A stretch of 64,000 nt of DNA, taken from contig NZ_JNYJ01000043.1 of NCBI RefSeq assembly GCF_000716715.1, positions 62,001-126,000 of the forward strand, read 5' to 3'. The notes beneath the pieces were generated by a model. It saw only the letters and a list, made by a program, of their open reading frames with translations, was not told the DNA's origin and made no database searches. The stretch is from Dactylosporangium aurantiacum. Lineage in GTDB: Bacteria > Actinomycetota > Actinomycetes > Mycobacteriales > Micromonosporaceae. Shown here piece by piece: positions 16,181 to 26,174 of the stretch (positions within the stretch are counted from its first letter, which is position 1; the number at the start of each line of letters is the position of its first letter). Made by a program: the position numbers and the translations under genes.

Positions 16181-16970
16181 GGACGGCGAGCACGCGACGG
16201 TGCCCCTCGTCGGCGCCGGGCAGGTCCAGCTTCGCGAAGATGTTGCCGATGTGCTTGGCGACGGCGGCGTCACCGATGTGCAGCGCCCGGGCGATCCACG
16301 CGTTGGACCGCCCCTCCGCCATCAGCCCCAGCACCTCCCGCTCGCGGGGCGTCAACCGGTCCAGCGGGTCGGTGGTGCGCTGCCGCGTCAGCAGCTGCCG
16401 CACCACGTCCGGGTCGATGACGGTCTCCCCCGCCGCGACCCGCGCGACGGCGTCGGCGAAGTCGGCGATGTCACCGACCCGGTCCTTCAGCAGGTAACCG
16501 ACGCCGGCCGTCCCGGCGGGCGCGAGGAGCTCGGCGGCGTAGGCGGTCGCCGTGTACTGCGACAGCACCAGCACCGCCGGCTGCGGGTCACCGGCACGCA
16601 GCGCGATGGCGGCGCGCAGCCCTTCGTCGGTGTGGGTCGGCGGCATCCGTACGTCGGTGATGACGAGATCCGGCCGGTGCCGCTCGGCGGCCGCGAGGAG
16701 CGCCTCGGCGTCCCCGACGGCGGCGGCGACCGTGTGCCCGAACCGCTCGAGCAGGCTCGCCACCCCTTCGCGCAGCAGCACGGCGTCGTCGGCGAGCACG
16801 ATGCGGTACCGGCCCGCCGGCGCGCCGGCTGGGGTGGCGGCCGGATCGGCTGGCGTGACGGCCGGGTCGGGTGGCGTGACGGCCGGGTCGGGTGGCGTGC
16901 CGGCCGGGCCGGCTGGGGTGTCGGTTCGGCCGGCTGGGGTGTCGGTCGGGCCGGCTGGGGTGGCGGTCAC
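16161..16970 (-). CDS. NarL-family response regulator with a repetitive Pro/Thr/Ala N-terminal extension
   Basis: 269 residues from GTG 16970, the only sensible start. The first ~52 residues are low-complexity repeats of the type TPAG/TPPDPAV, unlike normal regulators, which start within a few residues of the receiver. The receiver (RIVLADDAVLL, Asp about residue 106 in VITDVRMP, Lys in YLLKDR) and C-terminal LuxR HTH (LTPREREVLGLMAEGRSNAWIARAL) are normal. No alternative start exists between the repeats and beta-strand 1. It lies 11 bp downstream of the kinase at 16982-18211, its probable partner. Confidence 0.9.
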   Translation of the reverse strand: MTATPAGPTDTPAGRTDTPAGPAGTPPDPAVTPPDPAVTPADPAATPAGAPAGRYRIVLADDAVLLREGVASLLERFGHTVAAAVGDAEALLAAAERHRPDLVITDVRMPPTHTDEGLRAAIALRAGDPQPAVLVLSQYTATAYAAELLAPAGTAGVGYLLKDRVGDIADFADAVARVAAGETVIDPDVVRQLLTRQRTTDPLDRLTPREREVLGLMAEGRSNAWIARALHIGDAAVAKHIGNIFAKLDLPGADEGHRRVLAVLTYLRA

Positions 16971-16975
16971 GCCGG
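16823..16975 (-). repeat. Coding tandem repeats in the regulator's N-terminus
   Basis: Degenerate 21-24-bp units built on GGCTGGGGTGTCGG and GCCGGGTCGGGTGGCGTGAC, in frame with the regulator, encoding alternating TPAG and PDPAVTP segments. Neighbouring units are nearly identical in DNA, indicating recent expansion. Confidence 0.8.
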
Positions 16976-16981
16976 CTGACG

Positions 16982-18211
16982 TTAGGTCAGGGCGCACGGC
17001 AGGTCCACCCGCAGCGTCGTCGGTCCGCCGGCCGGGCTGGTCACGGCGAACGTGCCGTCCATCACCGCGGCCCGGTCGGCGAGGCCCCGCAGCCCGGTCC
17101 CGCCGGCCGGGTCGGCGCCGCCCGCGCCGTCGTCGGTGACCGCCACCGTGAGCCGCCCACCGGTGACCCGCCCGCTGACCGTGACCCGCGACGCCCGGGC
17201 GTGCCTGACCGCGTTCGTCAGCGCCTCGCACACGACGAAGTACGCGGTCGTCTCCACCGCCGCCGGCAGCCGCCGCGGCAACGGCAGGTCGACGAGCACC
17301 GGCAGCCGGCAACGCTCGGCGAGCTCACCGACCGCGGCCGGCAACCCCAGGTCGGTGAGCACCTGTGGGTGGATGCCGTGGATCAGCTCCCGGATCGCGG
17401 CCAGGGCCTGCCGGGCCTGCCGCTGCGCGTCGTCCAGCAGGGCCGCCGCCCGGCCGCCCTGGTCCGGCGCCAGCTCCAGCCGGGCCAGCCCCAGCGTCAT
17501 CGACAGCAGCACCAGGTGCTGCTGCGCACCGTCGTGCAGGTCCCGCTCGATCCTGCGACGCTCGGCCTCGAACGCGCTGACCAGCCGCCCGCGCGAGCGC
17601 GCCAGCTCCTCGACCCGCCGGTTGAGCTCCGCGTCGCGCGGCGCGAGCAGCCACCGGGCGAACGCCGCCTGCGTCCCGGCCAGCGCGGCCAGGGCGTACA
17701 GGCACACCACCGTCGCCGGCACCGCCAGCACCATCGCGACCAGCGCCTCGTCGCGGGTGTCCGCGACGAACGGGCCGAACACCAACGGCTCCCCCATCGC
17801 CACGATCGCCGGCGCCGCCGCCACGGCCAGGCAGTTGAGGAGCAGCCCGAGGCTGACGAGGTCGCCGATCAGCAGGACCGAGGCGAGGGCCAGCACGTAC
17901 CCGAGCTCCCGCCACGTCGCCCCCTCCCCGAGCCGCGCCCTGAGCCACCCACCCAGCCCGGGCGGCGGCGTCGCGTGCGGGCTGGCCACCGGCACCGGGT
18001 CGAGCACCCGCAGCCGCCGCCGCTCCAGCGCCCCCACCGGCAGCCCCAGGAACACCACCACCGGCGGGAACAGCAAGCCGGCCACGAGCCCCATGAGCAG
18101 CCCGACCCCGACGGCGACGCTGCCCACCAGGTACAGCAGGCACCGCAACGGCCAGCTCGACAGCAGGAACCGGTCCGGTCGCCCCGCCATCGCCTGCCAC
18201 ACTCCAGTCAC
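16982..18211 (-). CDS. Sensor histidine kinase of the NarX/DesK class with membrane sensor domain
   Basis: 409 residues. The N-terminal membrane region (about residues 15-190, four or five helices with a cytoplasmic loop around 60-100) resembles the putative-sensor domain common in actinobacterial kinases. HisKA_3 carries His about residue 226 (RRRIERDLHDGAQQHLVLLSM). The HATPase domain has EALTNAVRHARAS, DDGAGGA and GTGLRGLADRAAVM. It precedes and is likely co-transcribed with the response regulator at 16161. ATG 18211 is used; ATG 18190 is an alternative. Confidence 0.92.
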   Translation of the reverse strand: MTGVWQAMAGRPDRFLLSSWPLRCLLYLVGSVAVGVGLLMGLVAGLLFPPVVVFLGLPVGALERRRLRVLDPVPVASPHATPPPGLGGWLRARLGEGATWRELGYVLALASVLLIGDLVSLGLLLNCLAVAAAPAIVAMGEPLVFGPFVADTRDEALVAMVLAVPATVVCLYALAALAGTQAAFARWLLAPRDAELNRRVEELARSRGRLVSAFEAERRRIERDLHDGAQQHLVLLSMTLGLARLELAPDQGGRAAALLDDAQRQARQALAAIRELIHGIHPQVLTDLGLPAAVGELAERCRLPVLVDLPLPRRLPAAVETTAYFVVCEALTNAVRHARASRVTVSGRVTGGRLTVAVTDDGAGGADPAGGTGLRGLADRAAVMDGTFAVTSPAGGPTTLRVDLPCALT

Positions 18212-18799
18212 GCCCCCGACCCTACGGCTGCGGCTGTTGTGCGCTCACGGGTGCGCGCTGGACGCCTTCCGGTAGACCTGGCTCTACCGTCTTTTTTGTC
18301 GTACCTGGTGGTTAGGGTGGCGGCGTGAATCGGACGGACAGGTTGTATGCGCTGGTCGAGGAGCTGCGCGCGGTCGCCCCTCGCCCGCGCAGCGCCCGCT
18401 GGCTCGCCACCCGCTTCGAGGTCTCCACCCGCACCGTGGAGCGCGACATCAGCGCCCTGCAGCAGTCCGGCGTCCCGATCTGGGTGTCCCTCGGCCGCTC
18501 CGGCGGCTATGCCCTCGACCGCTCCCACACCCTGCCCCCGCTGAACATGACCCCCGCGGAGGCGGTCGCGATCGCCGTCGCCCTGCACCGCCTCGACGGC
18601 ACCCCGTTCCACCACGCCGCCCGCGCCGCCCTGCACAAGCTCCTCGCCGTGATGCCCGCCGCCGACGTCCGCCGCGCCGAGGACCTGGCCGCCCGCATCC
18701 ACCTCGTCCAGGGCGCCGACCCCGGCCCCGCCCCGTTCTCCCGCGCCGCCACCGGCGGTTCGCCGGCAGGCTTCCCTTCCAGGGGCGCCTGCTCGGGCG

Positions 18800-18925
18800 G
18801 AGCTTCGTCCACGGGCGTCTCGTCGGGCGGGGCTTCGTGCACGGGCGTCATGTCGGGTGGGGCTTCGTCCACGGGCGTCATGTCGGGTGGGGCTTCGTCC
18901 GCAGGGGCCCTCTCAGGGAAAGCCG
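18800..18925 (+). repeat. 30-bp tandem repeats inside the WYL regulator gene
   Basis: About four units of a 30-bp sequence containing CTTCGTCCACGGGCGTCATG and TCGGGTGGGG, adjacent copies nearly identical. Encodes SGGASSTGVM-type segments. There are no spacers, so it is not a CRISPR array. Confidence 0.85.
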
Positions 18926-19236
18926 CCGCCGCAGGCGCGTCCTCGGGCGGAGCTTCCGCCGGCGCCCTCCCAGACGGCGCCTCTTTCGCAGACGCCCCCT
19001 TTGCCGATGCGTGCTTCAGTGGCGCCCCGCCCGCCAGCGTCCCGTCCACTGGCGCGCCCTCCGATCGGGCCTGCTCCACCGGCGCGCCCTCCGATCGCGC
19101 CTCCTCCACCGGCGCGCCCTCCGCGCCCGGCACCTCGCCCGCCGGCGCCTCCCCTGACAACGTCCCGTCCGGTGACGTGTCCTCCGGGCACGCCTCGTTC
19201 ACCGGCACCTCGTCGACCCGCGCCTCCTCCGCCAGC

Positions 19237-19335
19237 GCCACGTCCGTCAGCGCCACGTCCGTCAGCGCCACGTCCGTCAGCGCCACGTCCGTCAGCGCCA
19301 CGTCCGTCAGCGCCACGTCCGTCAGCGCCACGTCC
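19237..19335 (+). repeat. 15-bp tandem repeat, 6.6 perfect copies
   Basis: Unit GCCACGTCCGTCAGC repeated six times without a mismatch plus nine bases, encoding ATSVS pentapeptides. The perfect identity implies recent slippage and is the most likely place for assembly or replication error. Confidence 0.95.
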
Positions 19336-19625
19336 CACCCGCCATCGTCGAGGCGTTCACCACCGGCCGCGTCCTCGACATCGCGTACGCCGACCGCTTC
19401 GGAGTCACCACCCGCCGCCACATCGAGCCCGCCGGCTACCTGGGCGGACCGGCCGGCTGGTATCTGCTCGCCTGGTGCCGCTTGCGGGGCGGACTGCGCT
19501 CGTTCCGCGTCGACCGCATCCACGAGGTGGTGCCGACAGCAGAGCTCGCCGCCCGCCGCCCGTTGCCGGACTGCGCGCTCGACATCCCGGGGCACCTGGT
19601 GAGGCGGCTCGCCATGGCCGCCTGA

Positions 19626-20849
19626 CACTGCGGGAAGCCACCAGTCCGGGTCCGGTTCCGGTTTCCCTCGCTTCCCCGGTTTGCGTCCAGTGCGCCGGCT
19701 GCCCGTGTTGGCGCCGCGGCTGTCAGGCATGCCACTCCCGGGAACCGGGCCGAGGCAACGTCACGAGTCGCTGCTGCCGCCGCGCTCACCGTTCATCGTG
19801 CTGTCTATACGGTGGCGGTTCGCCGTTGCCGTTCGTGGCACCGTCCATGCGCTGAGTCCGTCACTGGGCGCCGTCGCTGGCCCCCATTGCCGGCCTCCAT
19901 CGCTGGCCGCGCCGTTCGGTCCGCCATCGCTGGCCGCGCCGTTCGGTCCGCCATCGCTGGCCGCGCTGTTCGGTCCGCCACTCGTGCCGTCGTGGTGCAA
20001 CCCGCGGCGTTCGTGAACTTCGCACGACGGAGGCTGTTGCCGCTTGCGGTTCAGGCTGCCATTCGGGCCTTGGCGGTCTGTCCTCTCCGTTCAGATGAGG
20101 GAGGGCACGGTCGCCGTTCGCGCTTCGCAGCCGCGCCGCCTCTGCCGCCGCTGGCCCATCGCTGCCTGTCCTGTCTCCCCCCGTCTCGCCCCCCGTCTCG
20201 CCGCCGTCTCGCCGCCGTCTCGCCGCCGCCATCTCGCCGCCGCCATCTCGCCGCCGTCCCGCCGCCGCCGTCTCGTCGCCGCCATCTCGCCGCCCCCATC
20301 TCCCTGCCGTTTCGCCGCCGCCATGTCGCTGCCGTCTCGCCGCCCCCATCTCGCTGCCGTCTCGCCGTCGCCGTATCGCCGTCGCCGGTGCCACGCCCAC
20401 CTTCGGTGCCGCGCCCACCTTCGGTGCCGCGCCCACCTTCGGTGCCGCGCCCACCGTCGGTGCCGCGCCCACCGTCGGTGCCGCGCCCACCGTCGCCCGC
20501 CGCTGCCGGCCGGTGCCTTGTCGCCGTTGTGTCTCGTGCCCCCGTGCTTTCTGGCGACCGCCGGCGTCACGGTCCCCAGCTGTCACCGTCGTCCGAGCGG
20601 CGCCGGAAGGCTGGTGACCGTTGCCGTGCCGGGGGCGGCGTCCAGCACGACCAGCCGATCGGCGACGTGCCCGACGCCGCACCACCACACCGTCGAACCT
20701 AACGACCGGGTACGACACTTTCGCGGTGGTGGGCGGGGCGGTGGAAAACAGCTCGGAAATGCCGACAGGACGGTGTCGGGCGACGGGAGGACGGTGGGGG
20801 CACGTGGCCGGGGGTGTTGCCCGGCCGGAGCGGACCGACGGGAGTACGG
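19626..20849. repeat. 1.2-kb low-complexity region with several tandem repeat families
   Basis: No credible gene. All long frames here are low-complexity and mirror each other on both strands. It holds three copies of a 27-bp unit starting CCATCGCTGGCCGCGCCG (19897-19977), a CGCCGCCGTCTC/CGCCGCCATCTC tract (about 20195-20345), and six copies of an 18-bp unit GTGCCGCGCCCACCTTCG or its CGTCG variant (20388-20495). Base composition stays GC-rich throughout. Confidence 0.75.
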
Positions 20850-20855
20850 GTGACG

Positions 20856-21194
20856 ATGAACGGCATTGGGTGGTTTCAGATCGGGGTCAGTGACGCGCAG
20901 CTGGCGCACCGGTTCTACGGGGAGCTGTTCGGGTGGACGTTCGCGGAGGATCCGGCGTACCAGATGATCACGACGCCGGATGAGGGGTCGATCAGGGGTG
21001 GGCTGGCGGTCGGGCAGCCGGGGCACGCGGTGTTCTGCGTGGTGGTCGAGGACGTGCCGGGGGTGTGCGAGAAGGCGGAGGCGGCCGGGGGCAAGGTGCT
21101 CGTGCCGCCGACGACGAGCGACGACGGGCTGGTGTTCGCGAACATCACCGACCCCGAGGGCAACCACTTCGGGATCTTCCAGCCGCGGGCGTGA
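20856..21194 (+). CDS. VOC (glyoxalase/bleomycin-resistance-like) family protein
   Basis: 112 residues; a single vicinal-oxygen-chelate domain of two beta-alpha-beta-beta-beta halves. Typical features are WFQIGVSDAQLAHRFYGELFGW at the start, VFCVVVEDVPGVCEKAEAAGG in the middle, and ITDPEGNHFGIFQP at the end, with Glu of DPEGN at the usual metal-ligand position. A GGAG at 20841-20844 could serve GTG 20850 or ATG 20856. The product may bind or detoxify a small molecule; no specific activity can be given. The preceding repeat region is not part of it. Confidence 0.88.
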   Translation: MNGIGWFQIGVSDAQLAHRFYGELFGWTFAEDPAYQMITTPDEGSIRGGLAVGQPGHAVFCVVVEDVPGVCEKAEAAGGKVLVPPTTSDDGLVFANITDPEGNHFGIFQPRA

Positions 21195-21223
21195 CCGGCG
21201 GCGGGGTCTGGTAGATCTACCGG

Positions 21224-23158
21224 ATGCTCCTGACCTCGGACGCGCGGGCCCTCGCCGCGGCGCGACGGCCCGCGTGGTTCCGGTTCGTGCCGGGCGTGGT
21301 GCTGCTGGTCGCGGCGGCGGTGCTCGGCGGGCTGCACGCGACGTTCGACCTGGTGCCGTTGTGCACCGACGCGGAGCCGTGCGCGCCGGCGCCGTTCGGG
21401 GCGGTGGCGGTGGGGCTGGCGTTCGCGGCGCCGTTCGCGGCGCTCGCGTCGACCCGGGTCGCGGCGGGGCTGGCCTGCGGGTTCCTGGCGACCGACATCG
21501 TGGGGCAGCTGACCGCGCCGCAGCCGCAGGAGCAGGCCGTCTGGTTGTGGCTGCTCGACGCCGGGTACGCCGCACTCGCCCTGATCGTCGCCCTCGCCGC
21601 CGGGACGCGCCGGCCGGGACGGGTCGAGGCGGCGTGGACGGCGCGGGCGGAGCACCGCACGCCACCGGGGACGCGGCCGGGGGTGCGGCGGCACGGGTTC
21701 GGGTGGCGGCTCGCCGCGGTGGCCCTGTTCGTGGTGGCGGCCGGGATCGCCGCGGTGGCCCTCGCGGCGCAGGCCGGCGCGCAGGCGCAGCAGGAGTCGG
21801 CGCGGCGGGTCGCCGGTGAGGTGACCGGGCACCCGGACGAGTTCACCGTGCAGGTGCGCCTCGCGACCGGTGACGTGGCCCGGATCGAGGTCGTCGACGT
21901 GCGGTCCCACCCGGTCGGCGCCCGCCGCACCGTCCTGGTCGACGACGAGGGGCTGCGGCAGCTGGCCGCCGAGCCGTACGACGCGACCGGCTGGCTCGCC
22001 CTCGCCGTGATCGCCGCCGGGGTGGGTGTGGCGCTGCTGACCCCGGCGCGGGAGCCGGGCGCGGCGATGCGCGCGCTGTTCACCCGGGAGCAGCCGGCGT
22101 CGCGGGTGTACGTCCGGCCGGCGGCCGACCGGGTCGCGATCTACGCCGCCGACGCCCGCCCGGGCGAGCCGGCCGTCCTCGAAATGGACCTGGAGACAAC
22201 CGCCGAAGACGACGATCACGACCCAACCGACGATCACGACGAAAACAACGATCAACAGGAAGCCGACGAAGACGACCAAGACGACGACGAAGACGACCAA
22301 GACGACGACGAAGACGACGAAGACGACGAGGTCGCCATGACCGCCGTCCGCCCCGCCGTCCTGTACGGCGTCCCCGCCCCCGGACACTGGTGCGCGGTCG
22401 AGGTCGACGGCCGCGTCCTCGTCCCCCGCAGCCCGGTCCGCGTCCCCGCCCTCGCGCCCGCGTTCACCACCCCGCCGCCCGACGGCACCCCGATCGAGGT
22501 GGTGCCGCTGAACGTCGCCATGCCCCGGCCCGAGACGCTGCCGCTGCGGCCCGAGGAGGTCGCGGCGCTGCGCCCCGAGGACCGCGACACCGACCCCGAC
22601 CTGATCCGGACCCACCGGCGGGGCCCGCTCACCGTGTACGGCTTCGTCCTCGTCGCGCCGCTGTCGCTGTGGGGCACGCGGCAGTGGCTGCCGGACTGGC
22701 CGGTGCCGGTGTGGGTGCTGGTCGCCGCCGCGGCCGTGGCGCTCACCTGCTACGGCGGTTGGCGGGTGTACCTCCGCCCGGCGCTGAGCTGGAACGGTGC
22801 CGGCATCAGCGCCGTCGGCGTGGCCGGGGCGGGACTGCTCACGTGGAACGGCGTCGACGCGGTCGAACTGGACACCGACGGCTCGGTCCACGTGCGCTCC
22901 GGCGACGGCGGGTTCCTGGTCACCGCGCACCAGGGCGGCCCGCTGGCCCGCCTGCTGCACCACGGCGAGCGCAGCGGCACGCAGCTCGTCGCGGCGCTGC
23001 GGCTGGCGCAGCGGCGGGCCCGGGAGCGGGAGGAGGCCGGCGAGCGGGACGTCACCACGCTGCCCCCGCCGCCGGCGGTGTCGCGGGCACCCGTCGTGCT
23101 GTGGTGCCTCGGGCTCGCCGAGATCGTCGCGTACGCCTGGCTGCTGTCCTCGATGTGA
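21224..23158 (+). CDS. Large membrane protein with an internal Asp/Glu-rich repeat tract
   Basis: 644 residues, no recognised family. About three helices lie in the first 130 residues (VPGVVLLVAAAVLGGLHA; AVGLAFAAPFAALAS; YAALALIVALAAG), further pairs near 165-190 and 260-275, then another block near 480-550 and a C-terminal helix. A soluble segment containing EFTVQVRLATGDVARIEVVDVRS sits between helices. Residues about 326-372 are almost purely Asp/Glu with a few His, Asn and Gln, placed in a presumably non-membrane loop. The second soluble part (WNGAGISAVGVAGAGLLTWNGVDAVEL) resembles a PH-like domain, as in the protein at 25209. Could be a cation-buffering or scaffold protein; function unknown. 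Confidence 0.8.
   Translation: MLLTSDARALAAARRPAWFRFVPGVVLLVAAAVLGGLHATFDLVPLCTDAEPCAPAPFGAVAVGLAFAAPFAALASTRVAAGLACGFLATDIVGQLTAPQPQEQAVWLWLLDAGYAALALIVALAAGTRRPGRVEAAWTARAEHRTPPGTRPGVRRHGFGWRLAAVALFVVAAGIAAVALAAQAGAQAQQESARRVAGEVTGHPDEFTVQVRLATGDVARIEVVDVRSHPVGARRTVLVDDEGLRQLAAEPYDATGWLALAVIAAGVGVALLTPAREPGAAMRALFTREQPASRVYVRPAADRVAIYAADARPGEPAVLEMDLETTAEDDDHDPTDDHDENNDQQEADEDDQDDDEDDQDDDEDDEDDEVAMTAVRPAVLYGVPAPGHWCAVEVDGRVLVPRSPVRVPALAPAFTTPPPDGTPIEVVPLNVAMPRPETLPLRPEEVAALRPEDRDTDPDLIRTHRRGPLTVYGFVLVAPLSLWGTRQWLPDWPVPVWVLVAAAAVALTCYGGWRVYLRPALSWNGAGISAVGVAGAGLLTWNGVDAVELDTDGSVHVRSGDGGFLVTAHQGGPLARLLHHGERSGTQLVAALRLAQRRAREREEAGERDVTTLPPPPAVSRAPVVLWCLGLAEIVAYAWLLSSM
22200..22333 (+). repeat. 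Acidic-residue-encoding tandem repeat
   Basis: GACGAAGACGAC-type units; a 21-bp unit (GACGAAGACGACCAAGACGAC) occurs about twice perfectly at 22266-22310 and continues as variants. Encodes an uninterrupted acidic run and has locally lower GC (GAA, CAA, AAC codons) than its surroundings. Confidence 0.85.
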
Positions 23159-23221
23159 CCCCACCGGCACTGTCGCCGAAGCCGAGGGTTTTCGCCGGGC
23201 CGGCCGCAGGTCACGACTGTG

Positions 23222-23234
23222 TATCATCGCCCCG

Positions 23235-23235
<1 letters not shown>
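23222..23235 (+). promoter_or_regulatory. Possible -10 giving a leaderless transcript for UDP-glucose dehydrogenase
   Basis: TATCAT at 23222-23227 lies eight bases before the GTG start at 23235, the spacing at which transcription would begin at the start codon. No good -35 hexamer and no ribosome binding site are visible, both compatible with a leaderless actinobacterial mRNA. Confidence 0.4.
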
Positions 23236-24614
<1,379 letters not shown>

Positions 24615-24666
24615 GGCCGTACGCCGGCGCCGGGTCACTCGTCGGGCGGATGAAGGGCGCGGACAG

Positions 24667-25200
24667 ATGGGCACGTCGTACGGGCCGGGGATCGTCCACC
24701 TGGTCGCCGAGGCCGACCTGGGCACGGAGGCCGACCCGGGCGGGGACGACGCGGGCGGCGGGCCGGTCGTCGCCTGGCTGCTGGAGATCGCCGCGCTCGG
24801 GCTGAGCCGCCGCTTCCGGGACCTCGTCGGCGACCGGGTCGCCGAGTTCACGCACGACGGCGGGCGGGTCGCGTGGCGGTGGCTGAGCGACGAGGAGGCG
24901 GCGCCGATCCTGGACGCCGGCCCGTCGTTCGGTGACACGCACGAGGAGTGGCCCGCGGCGATGGACCACGACCTGTTCGTGCCGAACTGCACCGCGGCCG
25001 GGCCGGGCAGCGTGGCGGCGGACGGTTCACCGGTCGACGGCTGGTACTACACACCGGTCGAGCCGGTCGTCGAGCGGCTGCGCGAGCTGCTCGCCGAGAT
25101 CGACCGCGGCGGCTACGACGGCGACCCGGAGACCGTCACGGAGCTGCTCGAACGCCTCGAGTTCTGCCGCCGGCACGACCTGTTCATGGTCGTGGCCTAG
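24667..25200 (+). CDS. Conserved-looking hypothetical protein
   Basis: 177 residues, acidic, no signal peptide or membrane helix. It has an N-terminal stretch VAWLLEIAALGLSRRFRDLVGDRV, a WRWLSDEEAAPIL segment and a C-terminal helical region rich in Glu and Leu (VVERLRELLAEID, ETVTELLERLEFCRRHDLFMVVA). I do not recognise the family. It lies between the dehydrogenase and the convergent WXG100-like cluster and shows normal high-GC codon bias, so it is likely a real gene. Confidence 0.72.
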   Translation: MGTSYGPGIVHLVAEADLGTEADPGGDDAGGGPVVAWLLEIAALGLSRRFRDLVGDRVAEFTHDGGRVAWRWLSDEEAAPILDAGPSFGDTHEEWPAAMDHDLFVPNCTAAGPGSVAADGSPVDGWYYTPVEPVVERLRELLAEIDRGGYDGDPETVTELLERLEFCRRHDLFMVVA

Positions 25201-25208
25201 CGCCGCCG

Positions 25209-25733
25209 TCAGACCCGTGGTCCCCGGTACTTTACGCCGAGGTGCGCCCTGGCGACCGCGGCCACGGGCGCGTCGCCGCCGGGGTGCCAGCCGAGCCACG
25301 CCTCCCGGCGGCCCTGCAGGCCCAGCCGTGGACGGCGCGGCATCGGGACGCCGGTGCGCACGCGGTACAGGTGACCGCCGGCGGACGGCACGGCACGCAG
25401 CTCATCGACGTCGATCCAGCCGATGGTCGCCGCCTGCCCGCCGCCGCGCAGCACGATGCCCCGGTCGGTGACCTCGGTGGCGCCGGTCAGCCAGGGCAGC
25501 TCCAGCGCGACCAGCGCGGCCGCGGCGAGCGCGGACAGCGCCGCGAGGACCGCCCACGTCCAGCGCAGCCCCGCGGTGAGCCCGTCGAGGAACCCGGGCA
25601 GGTCGGCGCCGCCGGTGATCGTGGCCTGCAGCGCGCCGTACCCCGTCAGCCCCAGCAGGACCGCGAGCAGCAGCAGGGTCGGCCAGTGGCTGCGGTGCAG
25701 CGCACGGGCCCGCCGCAGCACGAGCGGGGCCAC
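25209..25733 (-). CDS. Two-helix membrane protein with PH-like domain, last gene of the WXG100-like cluster
   Basis: 174 residues from GTG 25733. Two membrane helices (LLLLAVLLGLTGYGAL; WTWAVLAALSALAAAALVAL) are followed by a cytoplasmic or extracytoplasmic beta-rich domain (TEVTDRGIVLRGGGQAATIGWIDVDELRAV) of the bacterial-PH type. It starts two bases after the stop of the YbaB-like gene. Such small PH-domain membrane proteins are frequent near WXG100 genes in actinomycetes; the role is unknown. Confidence 0.75.
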   Translation of the reverse strand: MAPLVLRRARALHRSHWPTLLLLAVLLGLTGYGALQATITGGADLPGFLDGLTAGLRWTWAVLAALSALAAAALVALELPWLTGATEVTDRGIVLRGGGQAATIGWIDVDELRAVPSAGGHLYRVRTGVPMPRRPRLGLQGRREAWLGWHPGGDAPVAAVARAHLGVKYRGPRV

Positions 25734-25735
25734 GG

Positions 25736-26161
25736 TCAGTAACCACCCTGGCGGCGCAGCCGCTCGAGGGTCTCCATGGCCTCGTCGGCGGACATCTGGA
25801 AGCGCTGCTCGGCCTCGGCGACCAGCTTGCCCGGGTCGCCGGTGCCGTCGACGGCGGCCATCACGTCGTCGCCGAGGACCTCGCGCATCGCCTCCATGGT
25901 CTGCCGCCGCAGGTCCTCCAGGGCACCCTGGGCGGCGCGGAGGGTGGCCTCGCCCAGGTCCTGCGACGAGGTGCGCATCGCCCGCGGGTCGATGGTGATC
26001 TGCGACAGGCCCGCGTCGCCGCGCGCCTCGGCGGTGACGAGCCCGTCGAGCGCCTCGCCGCGGCCGATCATCGCCGCCGAGCGCCGCTGGAAGTCCTCGA
26101 CCTGCCGCATCTGCCGCAGCGCGTCCTCGACGAGCTTGTCCGGGTCCACGTTCGGGTCCAC
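25736..26161 (-). CDS. YbaB/EbfC-family protein
   Basis: 141 residues, mostly helix with a central beta-segment (LVTAEARGDAGLSQITIDPRAM) matching the YbaB/EbfC fold, which binds DNA as a dimer in characterised cases. In actinomycetes divergent YbaB-like proteins are often encoded beside WXG100/ESX-type substrates, as here. The N-terminal MDPNVDPDKLVEDALRQMRQ and C-terminal acidic helix are typical of that subgroup. Part of the four-gene minus-strand operon 25209-27184. Confidence 0.82.
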   Translation of the reverse strand: MDPNVDPDKLVEDALRQMRQVEDFQRRSAAMIGRGEALDGLVTAEARGDAGLSQITIDPRAMRTSSQDLGEATLRAAQGALEDLRRQTMEAMREVLGDDVMAAVDGTGDPGKLVAEAEQRFQMSADEAMETLERLRRQGGY

Positions 26162-26174
26162 AGCTGTTCCTATC

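Larger units (their letters stand above)
18325..19625 (+). pseudogene. WYL-domain transcriptional regulator split by a repeat-rich insertion and frameshift
   Basis: The N-terminus is a YafY/DeoR-type HTH (MNRTDRLYALVEELR; ARWLATRFEVSTRTVERDISALQQSGVPIW; SGGYALD) followed by the PLNMTPAEAVAIAVAL linker. From about 18770 to 19335 the frame runs through about 190 residues of Ser/Ala/Gly/Thr repeats. The WYL effector domain (AIVEAFTTGRVLDIAYADRFG, HIEPAGYLGGPAGWYLLAWCRL, LRSFRVDRIHEV) then lies in a different frame, ending at TGA 19623-19625. The net shift is -1 relative to the HTH frame, somewhere between 19157 and 19335. Either the gene is broken, or the assembly has lost a base in the repeats. 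WYL regulators normally have no such insert. Confidence 0.78.

Noticed and set aside
18800..18925. CRISPR-like array (30-bp repeats)
   Set aside because: Repeats are adjacent without unique spacers, lie in a coding frame, and no cas gene is near.
18507..19730. Minus-strand frame with regular DVALT pentapeptides, looking like a repeat protein
   Set aside because: The pattern is just the complement of the 15-bp repeat; no start context and no domain outside the repeats.
19812..20853. Several 90-300 residue ORFs on both strands in the repeat desert
   Set aside because: All are low-complexity Arg/Pro/Ser translations of tandem repeats and mirror each other.
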